A program made the position numbers and the translations under genes. A DNA stretch of 64,000 nt from Posidoniimonas corsicana (GTDB lineage Bacteria > Planctomycetota > Planctomycetia > Pirellulales > Lacipirellulaceae), in NCBI RefSeq assembly GCF_007859765.1, contig NZ_SIHJ01000001.1:2357311-2421310 (forward strand), read 5' to 3'. The notes beneath the pieces are model-generated. The model worked only from the letters and a program-made list of their open reading frames with translations. It was not told the origin of the DNA and did not search any database. Below are positions 33,723 through 42,149 of this stretch, piece by piece; positions within the stretch are counted from its first letter, which is position 1, and each line of letters starts with the position of its first letter.

Positions 33723-34919
33723 ATGGTTGGCCTCGCCACGCTCCTCGCCACCACCGGCCTGTTGGTCTCGGCCGGCGCCGCGGAGTCGTTTTTTCACCGC
33801 CGCCGCCTGAACCAGATCCCCACCCGGGTCCACGTGAACGGGACCCGCGGCAAGTCGAGCGTCGCGCGGCTGATCGCCGCCGGCATGCGGGAATCTGGCA
33901 TCCGCACCTGCTGCAAGACCACCGGCACGCTGCCGCAGATGATCCTGCCGGACGGCACCGAGTTCCCCGTCTTCCGGCCGGCCGGCGCGAACGTGATCGA
34001 GCAGATCCGCATCGTCGACGCCGCCCTCGAGTTCGGCGCCGAGTCGATCGTCATGGAGTGCATGGCGCTGATCCCCTACCTCCAATTCCTCAGCGAGAAC
34101 AAGCTGGTCCGCGCCACCCACGGCGTGATCACCAACGCCCGCGAAGACCACCTCGACGTGATGGGGCCCGGCGAGCGGGACGTCGCACTGGCGTTGTTGG
34201 GCATGGTGCCGCCCGGCCAGAAGCTGTTCACCGCCGAGCGTGACCACATCGACCTGTTCCAGAAGGTATGCGACGACCGCGGCGCTCAGCTCATCGCGGT
34301 CACCGAGGAGGACGTCGCGGCCATCACACCGCTCGACCTGGCCGGCTTCCCCTACGTGGAGCACGCGGAGAACGTCGCGCTGTCGCTGCGGGTCTGCGAG
34401 GACCTGGGCGCCGACCGCGCGACCGCGCTCCGCGGCATGTGGGCGGCAAAGCCGGACACCGGCGCGATGGTGGCCCACGAGATGGACTTCTTCGGCCGGG
34501 AGATCAAGTTCGTCAACGGCTTCGCGGCCAACGACCCCGAGTCGACCGAGCGGATCTGGAAGATGGCGCTCGAGCGCTACCCGGACGTCAAACGCCGGAT
34601 CGCGGTGTTCAACTGCCGCGTCGACCGCCCCGACCGCTCCGCGCAGCTCGGCCGCGTCATCGCGCAGTGGCCGCAGGCGGACTACTACGTGCTGATCGGC
34701 ACGGGCACCTTCATGTTCGCCCGCGAGGCGGTGAAGCAGGGCATCGACGCGCTGAAGCTGGTGTTCCTCGAGGACCGCAAGGCGGACGAGATCTTCGAGC
34801 GGGTGATCGAACTGTCCGCCGGGTCTGCCCTGGTGATGGGCATGGCCAACATCGGCGGCGTGGGGCTGGACGTGGTCCGGTACTTCGCCAACCGCAGCAC
34901 CATGAGGGCGTTCAAGTGA
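33723..34919 (+). CDS. pgsB: Poly-gamma-glutamate synthase, PgsB/CapB type ligase
   Basis: 398 residues. Mur-ligase-like ATP-dependent amide ligase that polymerises glutamate. It has an N-terminal membrane helix (MVGLATLLATTGLLVSAGAAESF), the P-loop region VHVNGTRGKSSVARLIAAGM, and TKTTGT-like CCKTTGTLPQMI. Other family stretches are ESIVMECMALIPYLQ, THGVITNAREDHLDVMG and FNCRVDRPDRSAQLG. The length matches B. subtilis PgsB (393). The stop overlaps the pgsC start (GTGA), so the two are translationally coupled. The polymer may be capsule or released; its actual composition is not proven here. Confidence 0.94.
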   Translation: MVGLATLLATTGLLVSAGAAESFFHRRRLNQIPTRVHVNGTRGKSSVARLIAAGMRESGIRTCCKTTGTLPQMILPDGTEFPVFRPAGANVIEQIRIVDAALEFGAESIVMECMALIPYLQFLSENKLVRATHGVITNAREDHLDVMGPGERDVALALLGMVPPGQKLFTAERDHIDLFQKVCDDRGAQLIAVTEEDVAAITPLDLAGFPYVEHAENVALSLRVCEDLGADRATALRGMWAAKPDTGAMVAHEMDFFGREIKFVNGFAANDPESTERIWKMALERYPDVKRRIAVFNCRVDRPDRSAQLGRVIAQWPQADYYVLIGTGTFMFAREAVKQGIDALKLVFLEDRKADEIFERVIELSAGSALVMGMANIGGVGLDVVRYFANRSTMRAFK

Positions 34920-35413
34920 TTGATGTGGATATTGTGGCGGTGTCGATCGGGGTCGGGCTGGCGGTCAGCCTGATGTTCTCCGAGGTGTTCGGCCTGGCGG
35001 CCGGCGGCATGGTCGTGCCGGGCTACTTCGCGCTCTACCTCGGCAAGCCGATCGACGTGCTGCTGACGCTGGCCTGCGCGCTGGCCACGTTCCTGGTAGT
35101 GCGGCTCCTGTCGACCTTCATCATCATCTACGGCAAGCGCCGCACGGTGATGATGATCCTGGTCGGCTTCCTGCTCAACTCGATGTTCTCGCTGCTGCCG
35201 GTCGAGGACGCCCTGATCAGGGCCGGCTACACGCCCGAGCTCAGCAGCAGCGGCTCGACGATGGAGGTCATCGGCTACATCATCCCCGGGCTGGTCGCGA
35301 TCTGGATCGACCGGCAGGGGCTGGTCGAGACGCTCAGCGCCCTGACCGCCGCGTCGGTCGTGGTGCGGCTGATCCTGATCCTGATCTTTGGCATGACCCT
35401 CAACCAGCTGTAG
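34916..35413 (+). CDS. pgsC: Poly-gamma-glutamate biosynthesis membrane protein PgsC/CapC
   Basis: 165 residues starting at the GTG at 34916 (MIDVDIVAVSIGVGLAVSLMFSEV), which overlaps the pgsB stop by four bases. Four or five membrane helices with GLAAGGMVVPGYFALYLGKPIDVL, the family signature. It partners PgsB in the membrane-bound glutamate polymerase. The length is close to B. subtilis PgsC (149). A terminator-like hairpin follows immediately. Confidence 0.93.
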   Translation: MIDVDIVAVSIGVGLAVSLMFSEVFGLAAGGMVVPGYFALYLGKPIDVLLTLACALATFLVVRLLSTFIIIYGKRRTVMMILVGFLLNSMFSLLPVEDALIRAGYTPELSSSGSTMEVIGYIIPGLVAIWIDRQGLVETLSALTAASVVVRLILILIFGMTLNQL

Positions 35414-35416
35414 CGG

Positions 35417-35452
35417 GCGGAGCGTTGGGGCCCGCGTTCCGCGGCTGTTTTT
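35417..35452 (+). terminator. Terminator-like hairpin between pgsC and the next pgs gene
   Basis: GCGGAGCG (35417-35424) pairs with CGTTCCGC (35435-35442) as an 8-bp stem with one G-T pair and a 10-base loop, followed by GGCTGTTTTTG. It starts three bases after the pgsC stop and 42 bases before the next gene, so it may reduce rather than end transcription. Confidence 0.5.
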
Positions 35453-35494
35453 GTTCCACCGACACGTCCGCTCAGACACAGCACTCGCAGCGTT

Positions 35495-36667
35495 ATGAAA
35501 AAAGTCTACTGGCGTCCCCGGACCGTCTCACGCACGGCGCTGCTGCTGATCGCGATGCTTTCGGTCGCCGGGCTGGTGATCTCCGAGTTCACGAAGACCG
35601 AGCAGCGCCGCCCGTACCGCGAGTCCAAGCTGGCCGCGGCCCGCGCCGCGGAGGAGGCGTTCGAGATCATCAAGGAGGCCCGCGTCGAGGCCGGCCCGCC
35701 GATCGACTCCGACCACGACCCGTCCGAGACCGGCATCATCGGCCTGCCCACTTCTGTCATCACCAGCGTGCACGGCGTGCTGCCGGCCAAGCAGGTGTCC
35801 GTGAACCCGAACTTCGCCGCGGTGATGGTCGAGATGCTCCGCGAGGCGGGCGCCAAGAAGGGCGATGTCGTCGCGCTGGGCCTGTCGGGGTCGTTCCCGG
35901 CGCTCAACATCTGCGCGGTCGCCGCCTGTGAGACCCTCGGCCTCGAGCCGCTGGTGATCTCCAGCGCCTCGGCCAGCGAGTGGGGCGCCAACGTGCCGCA
36001 CCTGATGTGGATCGACATGGAGCGGATCCTCAACGAGAAGGGCGTGCTGCACACCCGCTCGCTGGCGGTCTCGCCCGGCGGGCAGGAGGACGAGGGCCCC
36101 GCCACCGAAGAGGGCATGGAGGCCGTCCGCGAGGGCGCCGAGCGCAACGGCCTGAAGCTCATCGAGGAGGACTCCCTGGAGGACCACGTGAAGGCCCGCC
36201 GCGACATCTACCGCGACGCCCTCGGCGGCCGACCGATCAAGGTGTACGTCAACGTCGGCGGCGGCGCCACCAGCGTCGGCACGCACATCGGCAAGGACCT
36301 ATTCGAGCCGGGGCTGAACCTGGTCGCACCGCCCCGCGTCGACCGGCTGCCGGGCGTCATGCCGCAGCTGGCCAAGGAGGGCATCCCCTGCATCCACCTG
36401 GTGAACATCGTGAACCTGGCCGCCCGCTACGGGCTGCTCCAGCCGCTCGAGACGCCCAGCGAGGAGGGGGACGAGTTCATCCAGCTCCGCGAGGTCGGCA
36501 CGGCCGGAGTCTTCCAGGGGATCGACTACCGCAAGCCGGTCGTGGCGTTTGTGCTGGCGACCATCCTGTTCGCGCTGTGGGGCTTCATCCGCACCGACAT
36601 CGGCTTCCGACTGCTCCGCGGCGGCGCCGCCCGCAAAGCCGCCGGCCCGCCGGAACCGATGGTGTAG
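35495..36667 (+). CDS. Poly-gamma-glutamate system protein (PgsW-like)
   Basis: 390 residues. An N-terminal membrane anchor (TALLLIAMLSVAGLVISEF), a large extracytoplasmic domain and a second membrane segment near the C-terminus (VVAFVLATILFALWGFI, about 350-366). Characteristic stretches are GIIGLPTSVITSVHGVLPAKQVSVNPNFAA, GDVVALGLSGSFPALNI, MWIDMERILNEKGV and VYVNVGGGATSVGTHIGKD. This resembles the 'poly-gamma-glutamate system protein' family found beside pgsB-pgsC in planctomycetes and leptospires. It probably replaces PgsA/CapA, for which no gene is present. Biochemical role not established. A 14-base palindrome AACGCCGCGGCGTT (36670-36683) follows the stop. Confidence 0.85.
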   Translation: MKKVYWRPRTVSRTALLLIAMLSVAGLVISEFTKTEQRRPYRESKLAAARAAEEAFEIIKEARVEAGPPIDSDHDPSETGIIGLPTSVITSVHGVLPAKQVSVNPNFAAVMVEMLREAGAKKGDVVALGLSGSFPALNICAVAACETLGLEPLVISSASASEWGANVPHLMWIDMERILNEKGVLHTRSLAVSPGGQEDEGPATEEGMEAVREGAERNGLKLIEEDSLEDHVKARRDIYRDALGGRPIKVYVNVGGGATSVGTHIGKDLFEPGLNLVAPPRVDRLPGVMPQLAKEGIPCIHLVNIVNLAARYGLLQPLETPSEEGDEFIQLREVGTAGVFQGIDYRKPVVAFVLATILFALWGFIRTDIGFRLLRGGAARKAAGPPEPMV

Positions 36668-36798
36668 CGAACGCCGCGGCGTTGTACGGCGGGGGTTGGT
36701 CCACACTAGGCACAGCGGGTGCTGACGACAGGACCCGGCCCGATCTATCGCGCGCTTGCTAGAACAGATCGACCGGTAGTCTCCGAGTGGCACCCTCG

Positions 36799-38172
36799 AT
36801 GGCCCGCAGCGACCCGCGCACCTTTGACGGATCGCTTGCTGCCACGCCGTGGTCCTACCGGCTGTGGATGCTCGCCGGCAGCCGGGAGCGGTTCTTCGAG
36901 ACGCTCACGCAGGAGTTCGGCGACTTCGTCCGGTACCGCGGGGTGCTCAGCTTCTACCTGGTCAATCACCCGGCGCTGGTCAAGCAGGTCTTGCAGGAGA
37001 CCAACCGCGGCTTCGACAAGAACAGCCCGCTGTACGACCGCTTCCGGCGGGCGTTCGGCGACGGGCTCGTGGTGGCCGAGGGCGATCAGTGGAAGCGGAG
37101 CCGCGCGGTGGTGCAGCGGGTGATGGGTCCCGGCCCGGTGCGGTCGTACTTCGACCTGATGGTCGGCTCGGCCGACACGCTCGCCGCCGAGTGGACGCGA
37201 GCCGCGCGCGAGGAGGCGGTGTTCGACGCGGCCCCCGAGATGGACCGACTCACGCTCGAGGTGATCGGGCGGGCGCTGTTCGAGGACGGCTTCGACGAGG
37301 CGGCCGACTCCATCCGCCGGTGGACGCAGGTCATCGACCACTACAGCTCCAAGGCGCCGCTGCCGATTGTCCGCAGCGCCTGGTTCCCCTCGACGCTCAA
37401 CCTCCGGCTCGGGTCGACGCTGCGCGAGTTCCACGGCTTCATCCAGGCGATGATCGACCGCGCCCGCGCCGCGCCGGCCGGGGGCGGGCTGCTGTCGATG
37501 CTCTGCCAGCCGGCGGAGGACTCTGATCTGCCCCGACTGTCCGACAAAGAGATCCGGGACGAGGCGCTCGGCATGATCGTCGGCGGGCACGAGACTTCGT
37601 CTGTGGCCCTAACCTGGATCTGGTACGAGCTGAGCCGCCACCCCGAGGTGGAGGCGCGGCTGCACGAGGAACTCGACGGGGTGCTCGGCAACGGGCCGCT
37701 CGCCGCCGACCATCTACCGCGGCTGGTGTACACCAAGATGGTCATCGACGAGACGCTCCGACTGCACCCGCCGTTCTGGTTCGAGAACCGCAACGTCATG
37801 CGGGAAGTACAGCTCGGCGGGCAGACGCTGCCGGCGGGGACGATGGTGGCCTTCAGTCGCTACGCGCTGCACCGCCACCCCGGCTTCTGGACCGACCCCG
37901 AGGCCTTCGACCCGGAGCGGTTCCGCCCCGGGGCCGAGGAGAACCCGCGCTCGACCCACGCCTACGTGCCGTTCGGCGGCGGGCCGCGCGTGTGCGTGGG
38001 CGTCCACTTCGCGGTCCAGGAACTCGTGGTGCTGCTCGCTTCGCTGGCCAGCCGCTTCCGGGTACAGGTCGACAGCAGCCACCGCCACGCGGTGTCCGCG
38101 CTGCTCACGATGCGCCCCAAGCACGGGCTGCGGGTCCGCGTTACTCAGCGGCGGCCCGGCACCGACCGGTAG
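36799..38172 (+). CDS. Cytochrome P450
   Basis: 457 residues from the ATG at 36799 (MARSDPRTFDGSLAATPWSY); a GTG 12 bases earlier is possible. All P450 hallmarks are present: I-helix GGHETSSVAL (about 261-270), ExxR as ETLR (about 317-320), the PERF stretch FDPERFRPG, and the haem loop FGGGPRVCVG (about 392-401) with the axial Cys. A class-II-like, fatty-acid or terpenoid-hydroxylase type is most similar by eye. No redox partner gene adjoins. It starts 131 bases after the pgs gene and its 3' end overlaps the convergent monooxygenase gene by 28 bases. The substrate may be the product of the neighbouring ketosynthase-like enzyme (inference). Confidence 0.93.
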   Translation: MARSDPRTFDGSLAATPWSYRLWMLAGSRERFFETLTQEFGDFVRYRGVLSFYLVNHPALVKQVLQETNRGFDKNSPLYDRFRRAFGDGLVVAEGDQWKRSRAVVQRVMGPGPVRSYFDLMVGSADTLAAEWTRAAREEAVFDAAPEMDRLTLEVIGRALFEDGFDEAADSIRRWTQVIDHYSSKAPLPIVRSAWFPSTLNLRLGSTLREFHGFIQAMIDRARAAPAGGGLLSMLCQPAEDSDLPRLSDKEIRDEALGMIVGGHETSSVALTWIWYELSRHPEVEARLHEELDGVLGNGPLAADHLPRLVYTKMVIDETLRLHPPFWFENRNVMREVQLGGQTLPAGTMVAFSRYALHRHPGFWTDPEAFDPERFRPGAEENPRSTHAYVPFGGGPRVCVGVHFAVQELVVLLASLASRFRVQVDSSHRHAVSALLTMRPKHGLRVRVTQRRPGTDR

Positions 38173-39755
38173 AGCCAGTCCACCGGCTTGAGCGCAAACA
38201 GCAGCATGATCAGCGGGAGCGGCAGGTACCTGGGCGGGCGCGGCAGGCCGGCGTCTAAGCGGTTGTCGTCAGGGAAGTCGTAGTCGAGCGTGGTCGCCGG
38301 CGCCGTCAGCTGCGTCCAGCGGTCGCGGAGGGTCCGCGGGCGGGGGCCCGCCTGCATCAGCGCGGCGAGCTGGTCGCAGTACGGGAACATCTCGACCGGG
38401 TAGATCAGCCGCGTGTCGACGCCGCCGTAGCGCTCGCGCCGCGCGGCGGCGTCCGCGGCGTTCAGGCGGCCGACGCCGTCCGGACGCGGCGTCTGCCCGG
38501 CGATCAGCCGCGTCACGAGCCGCGCCTGGACCTCGCTGATCGACGGGATGTTGCCGATCACCGGCCGCGCGAAGCCGACCAGGAACAGGTCGTCGTGCTC
38601 GGCGTGGCAGCAGCCCAGGTAGAAGTCAGACACATTGGTCTGGTCGCCCAGCAGCTCGCCCAGCCGCGACCGGAAGCCGACCGCCGGCACAACCACGTCG
38701 GGCGTGATCTGCTGGGGCGCATCGCCATCGAACCCCTCGTAGCGGGTGAGCGTCGCGTCCGTCGGCGGGCCAACCACCTGCAGCCTGCCCTCGGCCACCG
38801 CGGTCAAGAAGTCGTCGCTCTTGTTGTGGAACATGTCGAACAGTCCGTGCCGGGCGTGCCGGTTGAGCCGCCGTCCCCACCGCTTGCGCTGCTCGAACAC
38901 ATCGCCGCCCGCATCGTTCTGCGTCTTACTAGACGAGGGGAACAGCCATTCAAACCACCCCTGGTGCCGGATTCGGGCCGCGACGAACCGCTGGCCGATC
39001 CAGTTGCGGATGTCGGGGTGGATCGACAGCATCAGGCGGTTCCGCAGGAAGTCCGACGGCACGCCGCGGATGGGGTGGTAGCGCGGGCTGACGCGGATCC
39101 CGGAGCGGAGCGAGAGGTACACCCGATTGCCGGCCGCTGGCTGCGCGAGGCGGTTGGCGAAGTCGGCCGCCATCTCGCCGCCGCCGATCACCACCACTGT
39201 CTTGCCGGTAATCTCCGCCAGCCCTGCGGTGGAGCAGAGCCGCCGCAGGTCGGCCAGCGTCGCCTGGTCTCCCAACGGGCGTGGCTCGGCGACCAGGCCC
39301 GTGCAGATGATCACCGCGTCGAACTGTTCGGAAGCTGATTGAGCAATGTCACGCACGTGAAACGTGACGTCCCACCCATGTCCCCCGGCGGGCCGGCGCA
39401 CGGCGGTCACGCGGCAGCCGTGGGAGATATGCCGCCGCAGGTCGAAGTGGTCGGCGAAGTCCTGCAGGTACTCGCCGTACTCACCGTCGCGGAAGAACTC
39501 GCCGCGGCTGGCGCCGCCGTCGGGCCGGACGGTCGCGTCGTACCGCGGGTAGCAGGAGAACTGGGTGGTGTACTTCGTGGAGGTCGAGACAAACCCGTCG
39601 TAGGGGCGGCCCCACGCGCCGGTGACGCGGTCCGACTCCTCGAAGCACCGCACCTCCCAGTTGGGCAGCGCGTCGATCGCGTGCTTCAGGCTGATCAGCC
39701 CGCTACTGCCAGCGCCAATGATCGCCAGCCGCCGCGGCGTGTTGTCCCCGTTCAT
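38145..39755 (-). CDS. Flavin-containing monooxygenase-like FAD/NADPH enzyme
   Basis: 536 residues. FAD-binding motif IIGAGSSGLISLK (about 12-24) and NADPH-binding motif VVVIGGGEMAADFAN (about 187-201), with FMO-like stretches FVSTSTKYTTQFSCYPRYD and QDFADHFDLRRHISHGCRV. The canonical FMO HSxxY-type fingerprint is not evident between the two Rossmann motifs, so the substrate class is unclear. The C-terminus holds a hydrophobic patch (PRYLPLPLIMLLFALKPVDWLY) that could bind membrane. The ATG overlaps the stop of the ketosynthase-like gene (ATGA), so the two are translationally coupled. Confidence 0.9.
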   Translation of the reverse strand: MNGDNTPRRLAIIGAGSSGLISLKHAIDALPNWEVRCFEESDRVTGAWGRPYDGFVSTSTKYTTQFSCYPRYDATVRPDGGASRGEFFRDGEYGEYLQDFADHFDLRRHISHGCRVTAVRRPAGGHGWDVTFHVRDIAQSASEQFDAVIICTGLVAEPRPLGDQATLADLRRLCSTAGLAEITGKTVVVIGGGEMAADFANRLAQPAAGNRVYLSLRSGIRVSPRYHPIRGVPSDFLRNRLMLSIHPDIRNWIGQRFVAARIRHQGWFEWLFPSSSKTQNDAGGDVFEQRKRWGRRLNRHARHGLFDMFHNKSDDFLTAVAEGRLQVVGPPTDATLTRYEGFDGDAPQQITPDVVVPAVGFRSRLGELLGDQTNVSDFYLGCCHAEHDDLFLVGFARPVIGNIPSISEVQARLVTRLIAGQTPRPDGVGRLNAADAAARRERYGGVDTRLIYPVEMFPYCDQLAALMQAGPRPRTLRDRWTQLTAPATTLDYDFPDDNRLDAGLPRPPRYLPLPLIMLLFALKPVDWLYRSVPGRR

Positions 39756-40837
39756 GACGACACCGCGGTAAGGCTGATCAGCACGAAGTTGAACTGGCCC
39801 GACTCTGGGACGAACAGCAGCAGCCGATCGCCGGGCTCAACCGGCTGGGTGTGCAGGTACTCGTCGAGCATGACAAAGATGCTCGCGGCGCCCGTGTTGC
39901 CGGCGGTGGCGAGGTTGGTCCAGTACGGCGTCGGCGCCTGGGGGTCGGCGCACCGCTTGGCGATGGCCCGCTCCATCTTGCGGCGGAAGAAGAACGAGGA
40001 CATGTGCGGCAGCACCATCCGGTAGTCGTCGACCGAGTCGCTGCGGCGGCGGAACGCGTCCTCGAGGAACACGTCGACGCACGGGAACAGGTGTTCCGAC
40101 AGCACCGACACGTCCTGGCTCAGCAGCGAGTTGCGGCTCTCCAGTTTCATGCAGAGCGGCGCGCGGTCCGCCAGCGAGAGGGAGTGCGTCCAGTCGACCC
40201 GCAGCGAGAGCCCGTCCTCCCGCGGCCGGTCCTGCAGCAGGAAGGCGCCCGCGCCGTCCGACAGCATGAAGCGGAGGAACACCGACATGAACCACCGGCT
40301 ATTCCGGAGGTTGGCGTGGTCGGCGCGGTCGTCGACCGGCTGGATGACCGACGACTTGAGCACCTCGGACGAGTGCTCGGCGCCGACGCAGAGCGCGCTT
40401 GCGTGGTCGCCGCTGGCGACCGCTCGGACGGCCGCCGCCAGCGCCGCCGCCGCAGACGAGCAGATGCCCGCGTGCGAGCTGATCTCCACCGGCTGGCGGA
40501 GCAGCCCGGCCTCGGCGAGCCGCGCGTGCAGCAACGACGCGTACCCCGGCGCCGCGAGCGGGGCGAAGGTCGTGCCGGCCGACAGGTAGGTCGCCCCGCC
40601 GCAGCCGGCCGCCGACCCGAGCCTGCCGACCGCCTCGGCGCCCAGGCGGTAGACGTCGTGCGTGGGGCGCTGCCGCTCGTCCTGGGCGTAGTGGCGGCGG
40701 ACAATGCCGTTCATCGTGAGGATCTTCTCGCGGACCGCTTCCTCGCCGTCCAGCGCGCCCAGGAAGAGCTGGATGCTGTCGTTGTCGACCGGGACTCCCG
40801 GCAGGAACGAGGCGGTCTGAGTGAGGTAGCACGGCAT
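39752..40837 (-). CDS. Beta-ketoacyl-ACP synthase III-like enzyme
   Basis: 361 residues from the ATG at 40837 (MPCYLTQTASFLPGVPVDNDSI). Thiolase-superfamily fold with the catalytic triad in order: Cys in GICSSAAAALAAAV (about residue 123), His in VLPHMSS (about 277) and Asn in TAGNTGAAS (about 309). It diverges from FabH in surrounding motifs and so resembles accessory KAS III enzymes that join or release acyl chains. Three bases upstream ends the unknown membrane protein gene, and it couples to the monooxygenase by an ATGA overlap. Probable role is C-C or ester bond formation on an acyl substrate; product unknown. Confidence 0.88.
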   Translation of the reverse strand: MPCYLTQTASFLPGVPVDNDSIQLFLGALDGEEAVREKILTMNGIVRRHYAQDERQRPTHDVYRLGAEAVGRLGSAAGCGGATYLSAGTTFAPLAAPGYASLLHARLAEAGLLRQPVEISSHAGICSSAAAALAAAVRAVASGDHASALCVGAEHSSEVLKSSVIQPVDDRADHANLRNSRWFMSVFLRFMLSDGAGAFLLQDRPREDGLSLRVDWTHSLSLADRAPLCMKLESRNSLLSQDVSVLSEHLFPCVDVFLEDAFRRRSDSVDDYRMVLPHMSSFFFRRKMERAIAKRCADPQAPTPYWTNLATAGNTGAASIFVMLDEYLHTQPVEPGDRLLLFVPESGQFNFVLISLTAVSS

Positions 40838-40839
40838 GG

Positions 40840-41706
40840 TCAGGTCGCCTGGTGGGGGACGGGCGGCACGCGACGCAGCAGGTCGTAGACCACCTCGTCG
40901 AACACGATGTGGTAGTACAGGTACTGGCTGGGGTTCGAGAAGAACGCGCTGGAGTTGTAGTGCCCGCGGTTGGACACCTCCTGCATGAAGAAGTCGAGGT
41001 CGGTCTGCACGGCGTCGTTGCCCTCGTAGATCCGCTTGACGCACCACAGCAGGATGGAGTCGGACCCGAAGGAGTTGAGCGCTGTGATGGTGGTCTTGAG
41101 GTCGCCGAACACGGTGATGGTCATCACCACCAGCATCACGATATTGGTGGGGCCCAGCAGCTGCAGCGAGCGTTTGCGGTTGGACTCGAGCACCGCCTTG
41201 CTCCACTCCTCGTGGTCGCGCGGCCTGGTGGAGCGGATGTGGTCGAGGTTGTCGAGGAACGCCTGTTTGTCGAACCGGTCGACGACCTCGTACGACAGCA
41301 GGTCGTGGCCGATGGTCAGCCGGTTCTGCAGCACGGTGCGGATGTCACCGACGCTGTAGTCGCCGTCGATGGTGTTCAGCTTCCGGCCCGTCGACGCGAG
41401 CGGCACGCCCTCGCGCCGCAGGATGTGCTGGTACAAGAGCGGCTCGATCTGCACGTGACGCATGAACAGCTCGGCCGCGTCGGCCCGCGCCAGGTACTTC
41501 ATCCCGAACGCCATCCAGAAGTCGATCAGGTAGGCCTCGAACCCGAGCGGCCAGCGGTGCAGCACGAACTTCAGCGGGAAGCTGATGAACCGCACGATGA
41601 AGTACAGCACCAGCAGCACCGGCCGCAGCAGAATGAAGTCCCACTGCGTCTTCTCGCGGGCGAACACGCCGTTCACGTAGTCGGTGATGTAGGGGAACTG
41701 GTGCAT
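40840..41706 (-). CDS. Unrecognised membrane-associated protein in the ketosynthase cluster
   Basis: 288 residues from the ATG at 41706 (MHQFPYITDYVNGVFAREKTQWDF). One hydrophobic segment near the N-terminus (ILLRPVLLVLYFIVRFISFPLKFVL, about 25-49) and another in the middle (about 178-200, PTNIVMLVVMTITVFGDL). Conserved-looking His/Glu clusters are RHVQIEPLLYQHILRREGVP, DLLSYEVVDRFDKQ and YYHIVFDEVVYDLL. I do not recognise a family. Position as first gene of the three-gene minus-strand operon suggests it supplies or modifies an acyl substrate, or is a membrane partner of the ketosynthase (inference only). Confidence 0.85.
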   Translation of the reverse strand: MHQFPYITDYVNGVFAREKTQWDFILLRPVLLVLYFIVRFISFPLKFVLHRWPLGFEAYLIDFWMAFGMKYLARADAAELFMRHVQIEPLLYQHILRREGVPLASTGRKLNTIDGDYSVGDIRTVLQNRLTIGHDLLSYEVVDRFDKQAFLDNLDHIRSTRPRDHEEWSKAVLESNRKRSLQLLGPTNIVMLVVMTITVFGDLKTTITALNSFGSDSILLWCVKRIYEGNDAVQTDLDFFMQEVSNRGHYNSSAFFSNPSQYLYYHIVFDEVVYDLLRRVPPVPHQAT

Positions 41707-42149
41707 GGCAGTGGATGGCTGGCGGGGCGGTGCGAATGGATCTCGCGTGGCGTCCCCGTTACGGAGGACGCACACGCGGCGCCAAAGCTTAGGAGTGTAT
41801 CATAAGGCGTTTTGTTTACTGGACTTAGGGCGCCAGCAGCGAACGGGTGGGCGATCGTGGGCGGCTGGGGAGGCGGGCGCCCAGCGCCGGGCGGACTGGC
41901 GCCGGATGCCTGGCCCGCACGAACCCCCGCCGCGTCGGCGGCGACCGCCCCGTGTGGGCGCAGGGATTCTCGCGGAAAGGACATCCCCGGCACACCCGCG
42001 TAACACGGCGGTAACAAACGGGCCCTAGGATGGGCGTCGTAGCGCCAGTAGCGTTGGTTTACGCTAGAGGGCGCGGGCGTCTTCCGCGTGGGCCCTGCGG
42101 GGACGGCCGGCCCTGGCGACTTTTCTGATCGGAGTAAAGGAGCAACCCC
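41707..42149. other. Divergent intergenic region
   Basis: 443 bases with no supported gene, between the ketosynthase operon and the TPR-kinase operon. An A/T-rich patch (41795-41820, TATGATACACT on the minus strand) may hold the minus-strand promoter. The plus-strand gene has a strong AAGGAG (42137-42142) seven bases before its ATG. Nothing else stands out. Confidence 0.5.

Noticed and set aside
31413..34478. 1021-codon minus-strand open frame
   Set aside because: Antisense to the symporter and pgsB, with His/Gln/Asp-rich low-complexity translation and no recognisable motif.
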